Positions 12,100 to 22,599 of a stretch of 64,000 bases of DNA are shown piece after piece. Positions within the stretch are counted from its first letter, which is position 1. Every line of letters starts with the position of its first letter. Both the position numbers and the translations under genes were made by a program. The stretch comes from Annona cherimola. Lineage: Eukaryota > Streptophyta > Magnoliopsida > Magnoliales > Annonaceae. The stretch lies in contig CM059974.1 of assembly GCA_030490835.1 (NCBI GenBank), positions 1,867,501 through 1,931,500 of the forward strand. The letters run 5' to 3'. The notes under the pieces are model-generated. The model was not told where the DNA came from. It did not search any database and saw only the letters and a list, made by a program, of their open reading frames with translations.

Positions 12100-13320
12100 T
12101 GTGCGTGGTTGGAAATGAAATTTTACGACGATAAGTTTTCACGGTAAAGTCGTCGGGTTAAAAGAGAGAATGATGTGATACAGAGGAGTAACGATATACG
12201 TAAGTTAAAATAAATAAGATAATTATATAGTTATTTATATAAAAATGATTAAAAAATAAAATTATTTGTATAAAAAATATTGAAAAAATAATTAAAAATA
12301 AGATAATAATAGAAAGTAGAAAGTTTTAAATTAAAAAGTTTTTGTTGATAATTTTTTGTGTTCAAGATGTAATAAAACTTTTGAATCAAAAGTTTTTAGT
12401 ATAAAAATTATTAAAATAAAAATATATATATATATAATAAAAGTCAGTTGGGCAACCGCAAAAACTCAACAGTTTTTGTAAAACATATCACGACCAAGGG
12501 ATGCAAGCAAAAACTAGTCATTTCAGTGTATTTTCATTCGCAACTTCGCTTTTGACCGTCATCCCTTGCGTGACAATTATCATCCCCGTATGCATTTTAT
12601 GGTGCACAAGAGTTGTTGGTTCCACACTTGCATATTTAATGCAATGATCGATGCCGACATTAGCTAAACATCAGCTGTAATACATTGATCGTTGACATTT
12701 TTCTACGGTTGAAAAACGTTCTTTAAGTTGTTCACAATGTCAAAAAGTCCCTAAGGGTAATGATGAATAGGCTTACTGAAACCCAACCAGCTTGGATGCT
12801 AATTCACTCCAACGTGTTTGCCGTTTGGGTAAAAGATGCTGTCAGTAAAAAATTTCGTGTGACTTCCAACGACGACAGCTGTAGAAACCGCCGTAAAAAA
12901 AAATTAAAATAAATTTATACTCGCCCGATAGCAAACCATCCACTTGATGAAGGCAGCAATGGAGAAAAGTAAAACAATGATCTTAAACATGCTTTTGTAT
13001 TAAGCTCGAGTTTGCAGAAATCCACCAAAAGCCACTCAAAATCCTCCAATTTCCACCAGGATACATGAACCAAAAAAATACAAACCATCAAGGTCCTCCT
13101 GAATCCATGTTACCACTCAAGAAAAAGAAATTCGAGAAGTTAATCTTTTCCCCTATCTAGCGACGTGTTGCAGCTCGAGAAAATTAGAACAATCGTATTG
13201 CACATTATGAAGAAAAAATCAATATCGTGTCTTTGATTTCCATAAGCATGAATATCTCGCAGATAATTTTTGAAATGTCGCCTCATTTCCATCGGCAGAT
13301 GAGAAAATAGGATATAAGCC
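12100..13320. other. AT-rich spacer with a degenerate MITE, no gene seen
   Basis: 12,120-12,440 is a worn Tourist-like MITE copy (AATGATGTGATA, then repeated ATAATTAAAAA and AAACTTTTGAAT motifs). The remainder shows no coding signal on either strand. Confidence 0.5.
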
Positions 13321-13647
13321 CAAGATTCGTGCCTCCTGCTACTGCTCCCCTCGCTCGGTTTCCAACCCCACCCCGTATTCTCATTTTCCAAACCCTAAGC
13401 ATTGATTCGAATGCCAAAGTTGTGGATCGAAGAGTACATCCTCCGTTGATGCTAAAATCAACGAAGATCACTTTTTCATGCCTCGTTTCAGATCTGGAAT
13501 CCGGCAAGGAGCGCGCAGAGAGTTCGAGCAAGAAAGTTGCTAGTCGGTCGAGCCCAATTGGGTCCGTAAACATCGTTCAGGCCTTGCTCTGGTCCGGTGG
13601 TTCGGGCTAAAAAACGAAAGCCATTCCTTCGCACCGATCCAGAGCCC

Positions 13648-13727
13648 ATGGGTAATTCGGCTCTAAAGAAGGTTCCTCCTGCTCTCGATCGTTTCATCAC
13701 CGTTCAGCGTTCTCACTTCACTCTCAG
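13648..13727 (+). other. Orphan first-exon-like patch, product not recognised
   Basis: A higher-GC island (13,320-13,780) contains an ATG with a good context (GAGCCCATGGG) opening 26 codons plus 2 bases, up to a consensus donor CTCTCAG/GTATTT. The peptide starts MGNSALKKVPPALDRFITVQ. No continuation exon was found before the repeat arrays that begin at 15.1 kb, and the next gene on this strand starts at 25.7 kb. It could be a truncated gene, a first exon of a gene disrupted by repeats, or a noncoding transcript. No family assigned. Confidence 0.25.
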
Positions 13728-13789
13728 GTATTTGGCCCACACCGTACGCAGCCAAGTCCCATGTGCCGCATTTTCGTAATAAACCCTGA

Positions 13790-15130
13790 ACGCGAAAATT
13801 TCTGTCCCTATAAAACTTTTAAATGAAAAATTTTTTGGGTAAAAAATTTTTAAATTATAAGAAAATGATGTAATAAGATAAATATATCAATAAAAAGAAA
13901 AATAGATAAATTAGTTTATAAGTAGTTACGAATAAATAATTGAAAATTAAGGTAAGACTCTGTTTCTGTGTAATGTGATTACATAGAAATAATCTCATAT
14001 AACCTCAGTAGAAAATTCGATCAATTCATCATATTTTACACAAATTGCTTAGTTAAGAAATTATGTTTCATTTAAATCGAGTATGTGCATTGGCAACATT
14101 TACTCAAAAATATATATTTTCATATGCAAAATATGAAAAATGCTTAGATTCATTAATATGTGTATTAGAATATAATAATACATTACAAAATTATTTATTC
14201 ACGTGGTAGTTATATTTTAGATGGTTTAGATGTTGAAAAAATTACTTTAAAATTAATATTTTATTATTGAACTATTTTACTACGTTGATTTTACACATTT
14301 ATAAATGAAATTCAAATACAGTAAAATTTTAAAAAATAAAAATATTTTCAATATACTGTAAGTAATGCTAAATACACTAGATGGAGTGAATTTTTTATAT
14401 ATTTTAAAAATGGATGGAGTTACGCAGAAAAAAGTGTTTCATGTAAGCGGTACCAATTAAGATAATTATATATAAAAATGTGAAAAATGAGTAAAAAAAT
14501 ATATATTAACTATAGAAAGTGACAAATTCTGTTTCAATTTATTTATAATTATGTTAAATAAACATTTTTGTAATTGCTGATATAAGGACAATGAAAATTG
14601 ATAAATTGGCAATAAAATGGATGTAACATGGGAACAAGTGGAAATAAAAGAGTGGCTAGATTACTTGTATGACAAATACATATAAGTAGATGAATTTAAA
14701 ATACGAGAAAATAATTGGAATGTGCGTGTAAAAATTAAAAAAAATACGACAGTTTGGTGCTAAAATTTGCTATTCACGTCCTTGTTCTCTTATTATCATC
14801 TTAGATAAATCACAGAGCACCATTTGATGTTGAAAACTATTTCAATTTTTTTTCAATAAATAATCTAGCATCTCAATTATTTAATTCGTATCAAGTCAAT
14901 CTCACACTTTTTCAAAACTTCTTGCTTTTTCCCTTCTTTTCTTCATTCTCACCCACATTACCAATTGATGCCTGAATCACCGTTTAGTAACCATGGCGAG
15001 TATGAAGCTATATTTCATCCATAGATTTAAAAAATATATATTTAACATTTCAACAAGCCATATTTTTTATTTTTGCCCTTATATTATAGTCATTTTCTTA
15101 AAAAAAACACAAAACAAATCCTTGTATATT
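13790..15130. other. AT-rich spacer of decayed repeats
   Basis: Contains pieces shared with other spacers in the window: an AT-rich repeat at 14,080-14,310 similar to 41,940-42,140 and to the flanks of the 59.0 kb MITE, and a Tourist-like trace at 13,800-13,950. No coding or RNA gene signal. Confidence 0.5.
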
Positions 15131-17220
15131 TAAAAAACAGCGCAATTGTCAATGTATAAAATTGCTTGCTTAAATGGTTTGATTTTCAAACCATATTTTT
15201 GCATTTAAACAGATTAAAGCATCGTTAAAATATGAATAACTATTTTATAAAACATTATTATATTCTAAATGGGTGTATAATGAATCTAAATCTTCTTAGA
15301 ATTTACACACCAATAATAATTTAATTGTTTTTATGACTTGCAAGTGAAATATACATAAGACTGTACTTCCATGAAATTCATTCTCACCTCATCCGAGAAA
15401 TATTACTTTCACGACCAAGTTAACAACTATTTGGGAAGCAATAAAATTTTTTATGAAATTTTTTTTGGTGTAAGTGGATAAAAATAATGTGATATAATAA
15501 TACAATGATTAGGAGTAGATAAAATAAAGCTAAAACACATAGTATGGCTGTATATGTAGTTGTTTATAAATAACTGAAAAACAATGCAATTGTTAATTTA
15601 TAAAATTGCTTGCTTAAATGGTTTGATTTTCAAATCGTATTTTTGCATTTAAACAGATTAAAGCATCGTTAAAATACGAATAACTATTTTATAAAACATT
15701 ATTATATTCTAAACGGGTGTATAATGAATCTAAATCTTCTTAGAATTTACACACCAATAATAATTTAATTGTTTTTATAACTTGCATGTAAAAAATATAT
15801 AAGACTGTAATTTCATTAAATTCATTTTCACCTCATCCGATAAATCTTACTTTCATGGCCAAGTTGACGACTATTTGGGAAGCAAAAAAAATTTTATGCA
15901 TTTTTTTTAATGCAAGTGGATAAAAATGATGTGATATAATAAGTCAATGATTAGGAGTAGCTGAAATAAAGTTAAAATATATAGTATGGCTATATATGTA
16001 GTTCTCCATAAATAATTGAAAAAACAGTGCAATTGTCAATTTATAACATTGCTTGCTCAAATGGTTTGATTTTCAAACCGTATTTTTGCATTTAAAAAGA
16101 TTAAAGCATCGTTAAAATATGAATAACTATTTTACAAAACATTGTTATATTCTAGACGGGTGTATAATGAATCTAAATCTTATGTCATTCAATAAAACAT
16201 TATTATATTCTAGACGGGTGTATAATGAATCTAAATCTTCTTAGAATTTACACATCAATGATAATTTAATTGTTTTTATAACCTGCATGTAAAATATATA
16301 TATGACTAAAATTCCATTAAATTCATTTCCACCTCATCTGAGAAATCTTACTTTCACGGCCAAGTTAACAACTATTTGGGAAGCAATAAATTTTTTTATG
16401 CATTTTTTGTATGTAAGTGAATAAAAATGATGTGATATAACAAGCCAATGATTAGGAGTAGCTAAAATAAAGTTAAAATACATAGTATGGTTGTATATGT
16501 AGTTTTCTATAAATAATTGAAAAATCAGTGCAATTGTCAATTTATAAAATTGCTTGCTCAAATGGTTTGATTTTCAAACCATATTTTTGCATTTAAACAG
16601 ATTAAAGCATCGGTAAAATATGAATAACTATTTTATAAAACATTATTATATTCTAAACGGGTGTATAATGAATCTAAATCTTCTTAGAATTTACACACCA
16701 ATAATAATTTAATTGTTTTTATAACTTGCATGTGAAATATATATAAGACTGTACTTCCATGATATTCGTTCTCACCTCATCCGAGAAATATTACTTTCAC
16801 GACCAAGTTGACGGCTATTTGGGAAGCAGTAATTTTTGTTATGATTTTTTTTTTCATGTAAGTGGATAAAAATAATGTGATATAATAATACAATGATTAG
16901 GAGCAGATAAAATAAAGCTAAAATACGTAGTATGACTGTATATGTAGTTGTTTATAAATAACTGAAAAACAGTGCAATTGTCAATTTATAAAATTGCTTG
17001 CTTAAATGGTTTGATTTTCAAATCGTATTTTGCATTTAAACAGATTAAAGCATCGTTAAAATACAAATAACTATTTTATAAAACATTATTATATTCTAAA
17101 CGGGTGTATAATGAATCTAAATCTTCTTAGAATTTACACACCAATAATAATTTAATTATTTTTATAACTTGCATGTAAAATATATATAAGACTGTAATTT
17201 CATTAAATTCATTTCCACCT
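15131..17220 (+). repeat. 443 bp tandem array, left part
   Basis: Direct repeats anchored on CACCTCATC-GAGAAAT start at 15,385, 15,829, 16,330, 16,773 and 17,216, giving periods of 444, 501, 443 and 443 bp; a partial unit precedes the first. The long unit contains an extra ~60 bp internal duplication near 16,143-16,230 around GACGGGTGTATAATGAATC. Unit interiors (GTGATATAATA, then AGTTAAAATACATAG and ATGTAGTT) resemble the Tourist-like MITE body, so the array probably grew from a MITE plus flank. The array stops abruptly at CACCT (17,220) and resumes at 23,123. Confidence 0.92.
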
Positions 17221-17600
17221 TGTTCCGGCCTCGTGAGAAAAAATATAATTTCGTTTCATTCTGTTGATTTTTGGTTGAATGTAAAATTGTTTCCCTGCGG
17301 CTTTGAGAATAAATGCTTAATTAATTTCCCAACAAAATTTTAAAGCATCAAATTCTTTAGCCGAGTCCGAAAAGTACATCACAAAAATATTTTGCATTGT
17401 GCTCCACATTCTGATTTTACATCTCTAACGAGAAAACCCTTGATTAAAAGAGCTGAATACAATGGTCCATAAAAAAATGCTTAATAATGATGAAGTGCGT
17501 AGAAGATCCTTCCACGTCTTTACAAGTGCACGAAAGATCGTGTCTAACAAAAATATAAAGATAAATGAGTACACTTCGCCCTGCGCCGTGACTCAAATGT

Positions 17601-17740
17601 GAGGTATATGACGCTACGCGCCAGATCTTAAATATGAAGTACATGACGCCGCGCGCCATGACTTAAATATGAGGTACATGACGCCACGCGCCATGACTTA
17701 AATGTGAGGTACATGACACCACGCGCCATGTCTTAAATGT
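17601..17740. repeat. 35 bp minisatellite, four units
   Basis: Units start at 17,601, 17,636, 17,671 and 17,706 with GA(G/A)GTA(T/C)ATGACGCC-CGCGCCATGACTTAAAT. It lies inside the composite insertion, near its left end. Confidence 0.9.
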
Positions 17741-18019
17741 GAGTTTACGCTTAGCCCGTCGACCAGCGATGACTCGGTTTGGGAAGTAGTGAGGGGCCCG
17801 TCGGCTACACTAGTGACCCTACACAGCAAACTAAGTGCGCTCTTAGCTTCTGGATTTACACAGCAGACCAGCGTATCCCGCTTTCAGCTTTTGTACTTGT
17901 ACAAGAAACCAGCGTCTCCCGCATTCAGCCTCTGGATTGAACAATTGGGCGGTTTTACCAAGAAATGGATTCAACCGAATTTAAAAAAGTATGTTTATGT
18001 CATTTTTGACTAATTAAAA

Positions 18020-18290
18020 AGGTTTGGGCCCAATTGGGCTTGTTGAAAAGAGTTTGGGCCATCTTGGGCTTTTTGGAGATTTTGGGCCACATCGGGCTTT
18101 TTGGAGGGTCTTGAACCATCTTGGGCTTTTTGGAGGGTCTTGAACCATCTTGGGCTTTTTGGAGAGTTTTGAGTCATCTTGGGCTTTTTGGAGGGTTTTG
18201 GGTCATCTCGGGCTTTTCTGAGAGCTTTGGGTCATCTTGGGCTTTTTGGAGAGTTTTGGGCCATCTCGGGCTTGCTCGGACATTAAGGCT
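18020..18290. repeat. ~31 bp minisatellite, about nine units
   Basis: Repeats of TTTGGGCCATCTTGGGCTTT followed by TTGGAGGG or TTGGAGAG run from about 18,020 to 18,290. The 84-codon open frame across it is a by-product of the repeat. Confidence 0.9.
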
Positions 18291-18689
18291 CGGATTGAGT
18301 GAAGAGGTCATCATTTTTTTTTTTGATATATATATATATATATATAATAGAAATGTACTTAGCCTTGCGTATTAACTTAACCCACTATTTGGGGAGTATC
18401 TACTCAGGCAAAAGTATATGAAAATTCTTTTTTTATAATATATATATTTTTGAAAGTCTAAAAATATATATATATATTTTTTTGGAGCCCGTGGGGCAAA
18501 TACATATATATATATTTTTTTATTTTTTTTTTGAAGGCCCGCGGGACAAAATATTCATTTTTGGAGGCCCGCGGGGTATTTATATAATCTTAGAAGTCAA
18601 AATCTTAATTTTTGGATGCCTTTGAATATATATGTGTATTTTGATATATTTTTATAGAAGATACACACATACTTATTTTTATTTTCTTT

Positions 18690-19850
18690 TTAAAGGAGAA
18701 AATACACTTATCCCGCGTGTCAATTCAACCCGCCAGTCGGGGAGTATCCACGTTGGGAAAAGTAGTTTTTTTTTTGAAAATAATATATATGTATATGTAT
18801 ATTTATATATATATAATATACACATATATATTTTTATTTTATTTTTAAAGGAGAAAATATACTTAACCCGTGTGTCAATTCAACCCGCCAGTCGGGGAGT
18901 ATCCATGTTGGGAAAAGTAGTTTTTGAAAATAATATATATGTATATATATATTTATATATATATATAATATACACACATATATATATTTGTATTTTATTT
19001 TTAAAAGAGAAAATATACTTAACCCGTGTGTCAATTCAACCCGCCAGTCGGGGAGTATCCACATTGGGAAAAGTAGTTTTTGAAAATAATATATATGTAT
19101 ATATAGATATATATATATATTATACACATATATATTTTTATTTTATTTTTAAAAGAGAAAATATACTTAACCCGTGTGTCAATTCAACCCGCCAGTCGGG
19201 GGGAGTATCCACGTTAGGAAAAGTAGTTTTTGAAAATAATATATATGTATATATATACATATAATATACACATATATATATATATATTTGTATTTTAAAA
19301 AGAGAAAATATACTTAACCCGTGTGTCAATTCAACCCGCCAGTCGGGGAGTATCCACATTGGGAAAAGTAGTTTTTGAAAATAATATATATGTATATATA
19401 TATTATACACATATATATTTTTATTTTATTTTTAAAAGAGAAAATATACTTAACCCGTGTGTCAATTCAACCCGCCAGTCGGGGAGTATCCACGTTAGGA
19501 AAAGTAGTTTTTGAAAATAATATATATGTATATATATACATATAATATACACATATATATATTTGTATTTTATTTTTAAAAGAGAAAATATACTTAACCC
19601 GTGTGTCAATTCAACCCGCCAGTCGGGGAGTATCCACATTGGGAAAAGTAGTTTTTGAAAATAATATATATGTATATATATATTTATATATATAATATAC
19701 ACATATATATTTTTATTTTATTTTTTAAAAGAGAAAATATACTTAACCCGTGTGTCAATTCAACCCGCCAGTCGGGGAGTATCCACGTTGGGAAAAGTAG
19801 TTTTTGAAAATAATATATATGTATATATAGATATAGATATATATATATAA
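18690..19850. repeat. ~150 bp tandem array, eight units
   Basis: The anchor CAATTCAACCCGCCAGTCGG occurs at 18,721, 18,876, 19,032, 19,180, 19,327, 19,463, 19,607 and 19,756, giving spacings of 136-156 bp. Each unit has a GC-rich conserved core (GGGGAGTATCCAC, then GGAAAAGTAGTTTTTGAAAA) and a variable (TA)n-rich linker. Units 4-5 and 6-7 alternate the variants CACGTTAGG and CACATTGGG, so a two-unit block was duplicated. A degenerate relative lies at 18,350-18,420. Overlapping open frames of up to 210 codons on both strands are repeat artefacts. Confidence 0.95.
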
Positions 19851-20024
19851 TAAGAAAGAAACTCTCCTCCTCTTTTTTTTTCTTTTTTTTAACTAAAAGA
19901 AAAAATATATCTGGAGAACTCACGTTCTCTTCTTTGAGCGCGGGAGAGCTCCCTTTCCCGTCTTCGTTCCGTTCTCCGCCCAAAGTTCTCTCCCGTTCTC
20001 CTTGTGTCGAATGAGAAGCCGAGT

Positions 20025-20194
20025 GGGGTATTTATAGGACTCTGCCGGGCCTTAGTGCCAGTTCCGCGGCTGCGGATGCAAGCTCCCGCGGAACTGCATT
20101 CGCGCGGAACCGCTGAAGTCTGAACTGTACCCACGCGGAACTGTCTCTCCACGGAATCGATGACCTTTTGCCGTGTGGTCATTTTCGCGGAACC
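20025..20194 (-). promoter_or_regulatory. Promoter-like block: TATA box plus six CGCGGAAC-like motifs
   Basis: On the minus strand, CCTATAAATACCCC (20,025-20,038) is a strong TATA box, followed leftwards by a GA-rich leader. Upstream of it are six copies of a GCGGAAC-type motif: one inverted at 20,061, others near 20,087, 20,103, 20,134, 20,150 and 20,186. The arrangement resembles a U3/R promoter of an LTR element. Transcription from it would run left into the ~150 bp array, away from the captured gene fragments. Confidence 0.5.
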
Positions 20195-20268
20195 TAATTG
20201 TCGTGAGTTCAGCGGCAAAAGTTGGCAGCTAGCTTTCTGATGCTTTTTCTTACACCACCAACTGCAAC

Positions 20269-20398
20269 TTTCCATATCCTTGTCATAGTTCTCTGCCCAC
20301 CACCTGCCATAACCTCGACGGTATGCTTCAGATGCCTTCAAAGCCATGTCCTTGATCTGAGTAGTGAGTGCTTTGATAGCCTGCTTGTTACTGGGTGT
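20269..20398 (-). pseudogene. BREVIS RADIX (BRX) family gene fragment
   Basis: One frame reads NKQAIKALTTQIKDMALKAS (the conserved N-terminal BRX signature) and then jumps to GRWWAENYDKDME, which belongs to the first BRX domain. In intact BRX proteins roughly a hundred residues separate these segments, so the fragment is internally deleted. The surrounding frame (19,889-20,431) continues into unrelated sequence. It lies at the left end of the captured block in the composite element and is not expected to be functional. Confidence 0.8.
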
Positions 20399-20469
20399 GC
20401 CGGCAGGTTCCTTCTCTTTTAGTTCATGCAAGGAACCGCTCGATACAGGTTAGCATCTCTCTCCCCCTC

Positions 20470-20470
<1 letters not shown>

Positions 20471-20510
<40 letters not shown>
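20471..20510. repeat. (ATT)n microsatellite
   Basis: About 13 ATT units between the BRX and aquaporin fragments. Confidence 0.95.
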
Positions 20511-20511
<1 letters not shown>

Positions 20512-20659
20512 TTATTACCAGATCTCCCCATCCCCCCCGGCCACGGCGCATTTCTCCGCTCTGCCGACCAAAGCACCAGACCCATGACACCAAATGCATG
20601 GATTGAAAGGAAGCAAGAGACTCGAGAACTGGAGCCCGCGTCACTAGAGCGGCTCATGG

Positions 20660-21186
20660 GTGTTTTCCTTCGGTGAGGAAGAGATCGTAGACGAGAGCGG
20701 CAATGGCGGCGCCGATCAGAGGACCCACCCAATAAATCCAGTGGCTCTCCTACGACCAGCTCACCAACGCCGGCCCGAATGACACAGCTGGGTTCATGGA
20801 AGTGCCGTCGAAGGCCCCACCCGCCAAGATGTTGGCCCCCATGATGGAGCCGATGGCCAGCGGCACGATCGTGCCCAAGCTCCCTTTCTTCGGGTCCAAG
20901 ACCGTTGCGTAGACGGTGCACACAGGCCCGAGCGTCATCACGATCCCGAAAACCAGAGCATTCTAGATGCCGACATGCGCCGAAAGCCTGAAGGTGCCGG
21001 TTTTCGGCCCTCTGGTGGAGAAACGGAGAAGCAAGCAGGCGACGGTGGATCCGAGCAGCTGCGCATTCCAGTAGAGGATGCCCCGCAACAGGCTGATGTC
21101 TCCGCCAAGGAATGGCCAAAGGTGACGGCAGGGTTCACGTGGCCTTTGAAAATGTTGGCACCAGCTGCCGCCGCCACGAACAGTCC
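20660..21186 (-). pseudogene. TIP1-type tonoplast aquaporin fragment
   Basis: Both NPA boxes are present: [10 protein letters not shown] near 21,150 and [16 protein letters not shown] near 20,760. Between them are [20 protein letters not shown] and YTVYAT-like and [10 protein letters not shown] segments, and the last helix reads [19 protein letters not shown]. The N-terminal third (including the first helix) is missing. Two tryptophan codons are stops: TAG in VGI*NALV and TAG in SWS*ESHW. There are also frameshifts between 20,960 and 21,150. The sequence is very close to TIP1 (gamma-TIP) water channels of the vacuole membrane. It is fused upstream to an LRR receptor kinase fragment. Confidence 0.9.
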
Positions 21187-21460
21187 CAGTCGCGTCGGCC
21201 CGTCGAGACCGGGTCCTCCTTCTCTGGCCATCTTGCCGTGGAGCCAGCGGTCCAAGCTGCCGTTCTGCATATACTTGTAGACAAGCACTTTCGAGTCGTC
21301 CCTGGAGATACAGCAGAGCAATTTCACGATGTTCGTGTGCCGTATTCCGCCCAGAATTTTGATCCCTGACTGGAATTCTCCTTCCCTGCTGCTGTCTTCG
21401 CGGCAATGGCTTCCCTCTCCACTGGTGGCCTCGCAGCAAAATTGCTCGTCTTCCGGCACC
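21187..21460 (-). pseudogene. LRR receptor-like kinase fragment (kinase N-lobe)
   Basis: The frame [20 protein letters not shown], then [28 protein letters not shown], is the alpha-C to hinge region of HSL/At5g25930-type LRR receptor kinases; it ends at LDGPTRL, where the aquaporin sequence begins. The ATP-binding lysine region just upstream (21,390-21,460) is frameshifted. There is no catalytic loop, so no kinase activity is possible. Confidence 0.85.
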
Positions 21461-21469
21461 CCAGGCCGC

Positions 21470-21826
21470 CTTACGGAGGTCTACAGCGAAGTGCAGAACA
21501 GTCGTCTGAGCCATCTCCTCCCACCGCAGGCAGCGCCGCTTGTCCTTTCTCAAGGATCCGTTCAGCGGTCCATTATTCATGTAGTCGTGGACCAGGAGGC
21601 GGTGAGAGTTTTCGGAGCAGAAGCCCCAAAAGCGCACCAGGTTCACATGCTGGATGCCGCCGATGGTGCATACCTCCGCCCGGAACTCCCGGTCGCTTCA
21701 CCGCCACCGGTGTCGAATCAGGCAGCGCGCCGCGCAAAAAAAAATGGCGCCAAACCCCCCGTGCCCCAGCTCCTCCGAGAAGCCGCGCGTCACTGCTTGG
21801 AGCTCTTTGTATGAGATCACCTTGAA
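21470..21826 (-). pseudogene. S-domain receptor kinase fragment (kinase N-lobe)
   Basis: Segments in three frames read SYKELQAVTRGFSEELGHGG (glycine loop), [10 protein letters not shown] (ATP lysine), [19 protein letters not shown] and [20 protein letters not shown], ending near [10 protein letters not shown]. This matches the kinase domain of G-type lectin (ZmPK1-like) receptor kinases. Frameshifts break it, and it stops before the catalytic loop. The lectin fragment at 22,600-23,010 may come from the same source gene, but an SR factor fragment lies between them. Confidence 0.85.
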
Positions 21827-21837
21827 GCCCATAGCGG

Positions 21838-22592
21838 AGTAGCTTCCGTCTGCGGCTGCTCTTCTTTGGGCTCTTGCCGCTGTCTCGTCTGCGGCGAGAG
21901 GAAGATTCTGGTAGGGACCTGGATCTTGATAGAGATCTTGATGGAGAGCGTGGTTTCGTCCCTGAACGAGAGCGAGGCGACACATACCTAGACTGAGATC
22001 TAGACGCTAAACAGCGTGAAGCTTTAGCTTTAGGAGACTTGCTGCTTATGCTTCTGCTGCGACTATAGCTTCAACTGGGGCTTCTGCTATAACTGCAGCT
22101 ACGACCACGATATGGGCTTCTCGAGTAGGACCTACTGCGGCTTCGGCTCCTTGAGAAGCTCTTCCTGTAATCATACTCCTCCACCCTTATATAAGCACGA
22201 GAAAATGCATTCCGAAACTCAGAATTATCAAGTTTCTTTATAGCATACTTCATGTCATCGTAGTTCGTGTAATCAACAATCACTGTGGCCCCGCGACCAT
22301 CACGGAACACCTGGGAGAAGCACAGATCACCAGCACAACGCATATGATCCTTTAGGTCTTGTCATGAAGCAGAAGAGGGTAAACCAGTGACCAACATACG
22401 ATAATCAGAGCGCCTCGAAACACCTCCACGGCCGCTACCACTCCCACTACAACTGCTATAACGGTCATATGATGATGACCGACCTTGCCCACCATGAGCT
22501 AGCTCCATCCGTAACCGATGACCATCAAAGTTGTATCCATCACGACCGCATATGGCATCTTCAGCATCACGAGAATCCTCAAACACCGTTCG
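21838..22592 (-). pseudogene. SR34/SF2-type splicing factor fragment, apparently intronless
   Basis: In order: end of RRM1 ([20 protein letters not shown], then [11 protein letters not shown]), linker, RRM2 ([15 protein letters not shown], then QDLKDHM and [13 protein letters not shown]), and an RS tail rich in SRSRS up to RRRRDSGKSPKKSSRRRK. The SWQDLK motif of this family reads S-stop-QDLK here (TGG to TGA, near 22,362). SR34-type genes normally have several introns in this interval and none are seen, so this copy may come from a spliced transcript. Confidence 0.88.
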
Positions 22593-22599
22593 CGGAGGC

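Noticed and set aside
18632..19264. 210-codon open frame with periodic IYVY/INSTRQSG-type sequence
   Set aside because: It is a translation of the ~150 bp tandem array; comparable frames exist on the opposite strand.
18690..19850. CRISPR-like regularly spaced repeats
   Set aside because: Repeats are ~100 bp with (TA)n linkers in a plant genome; no short repeats with unique spacers and no cas genes.
20660..21186. Functional aquaporin
   Set aside because: N-terminal third missing, two stops at Trp codons, and frameshifts.
21187..21826. Functional receptor kinase gene
   Set aside because: Two different kinase N-lobes are joined without catalytic loops and with frameshifts.
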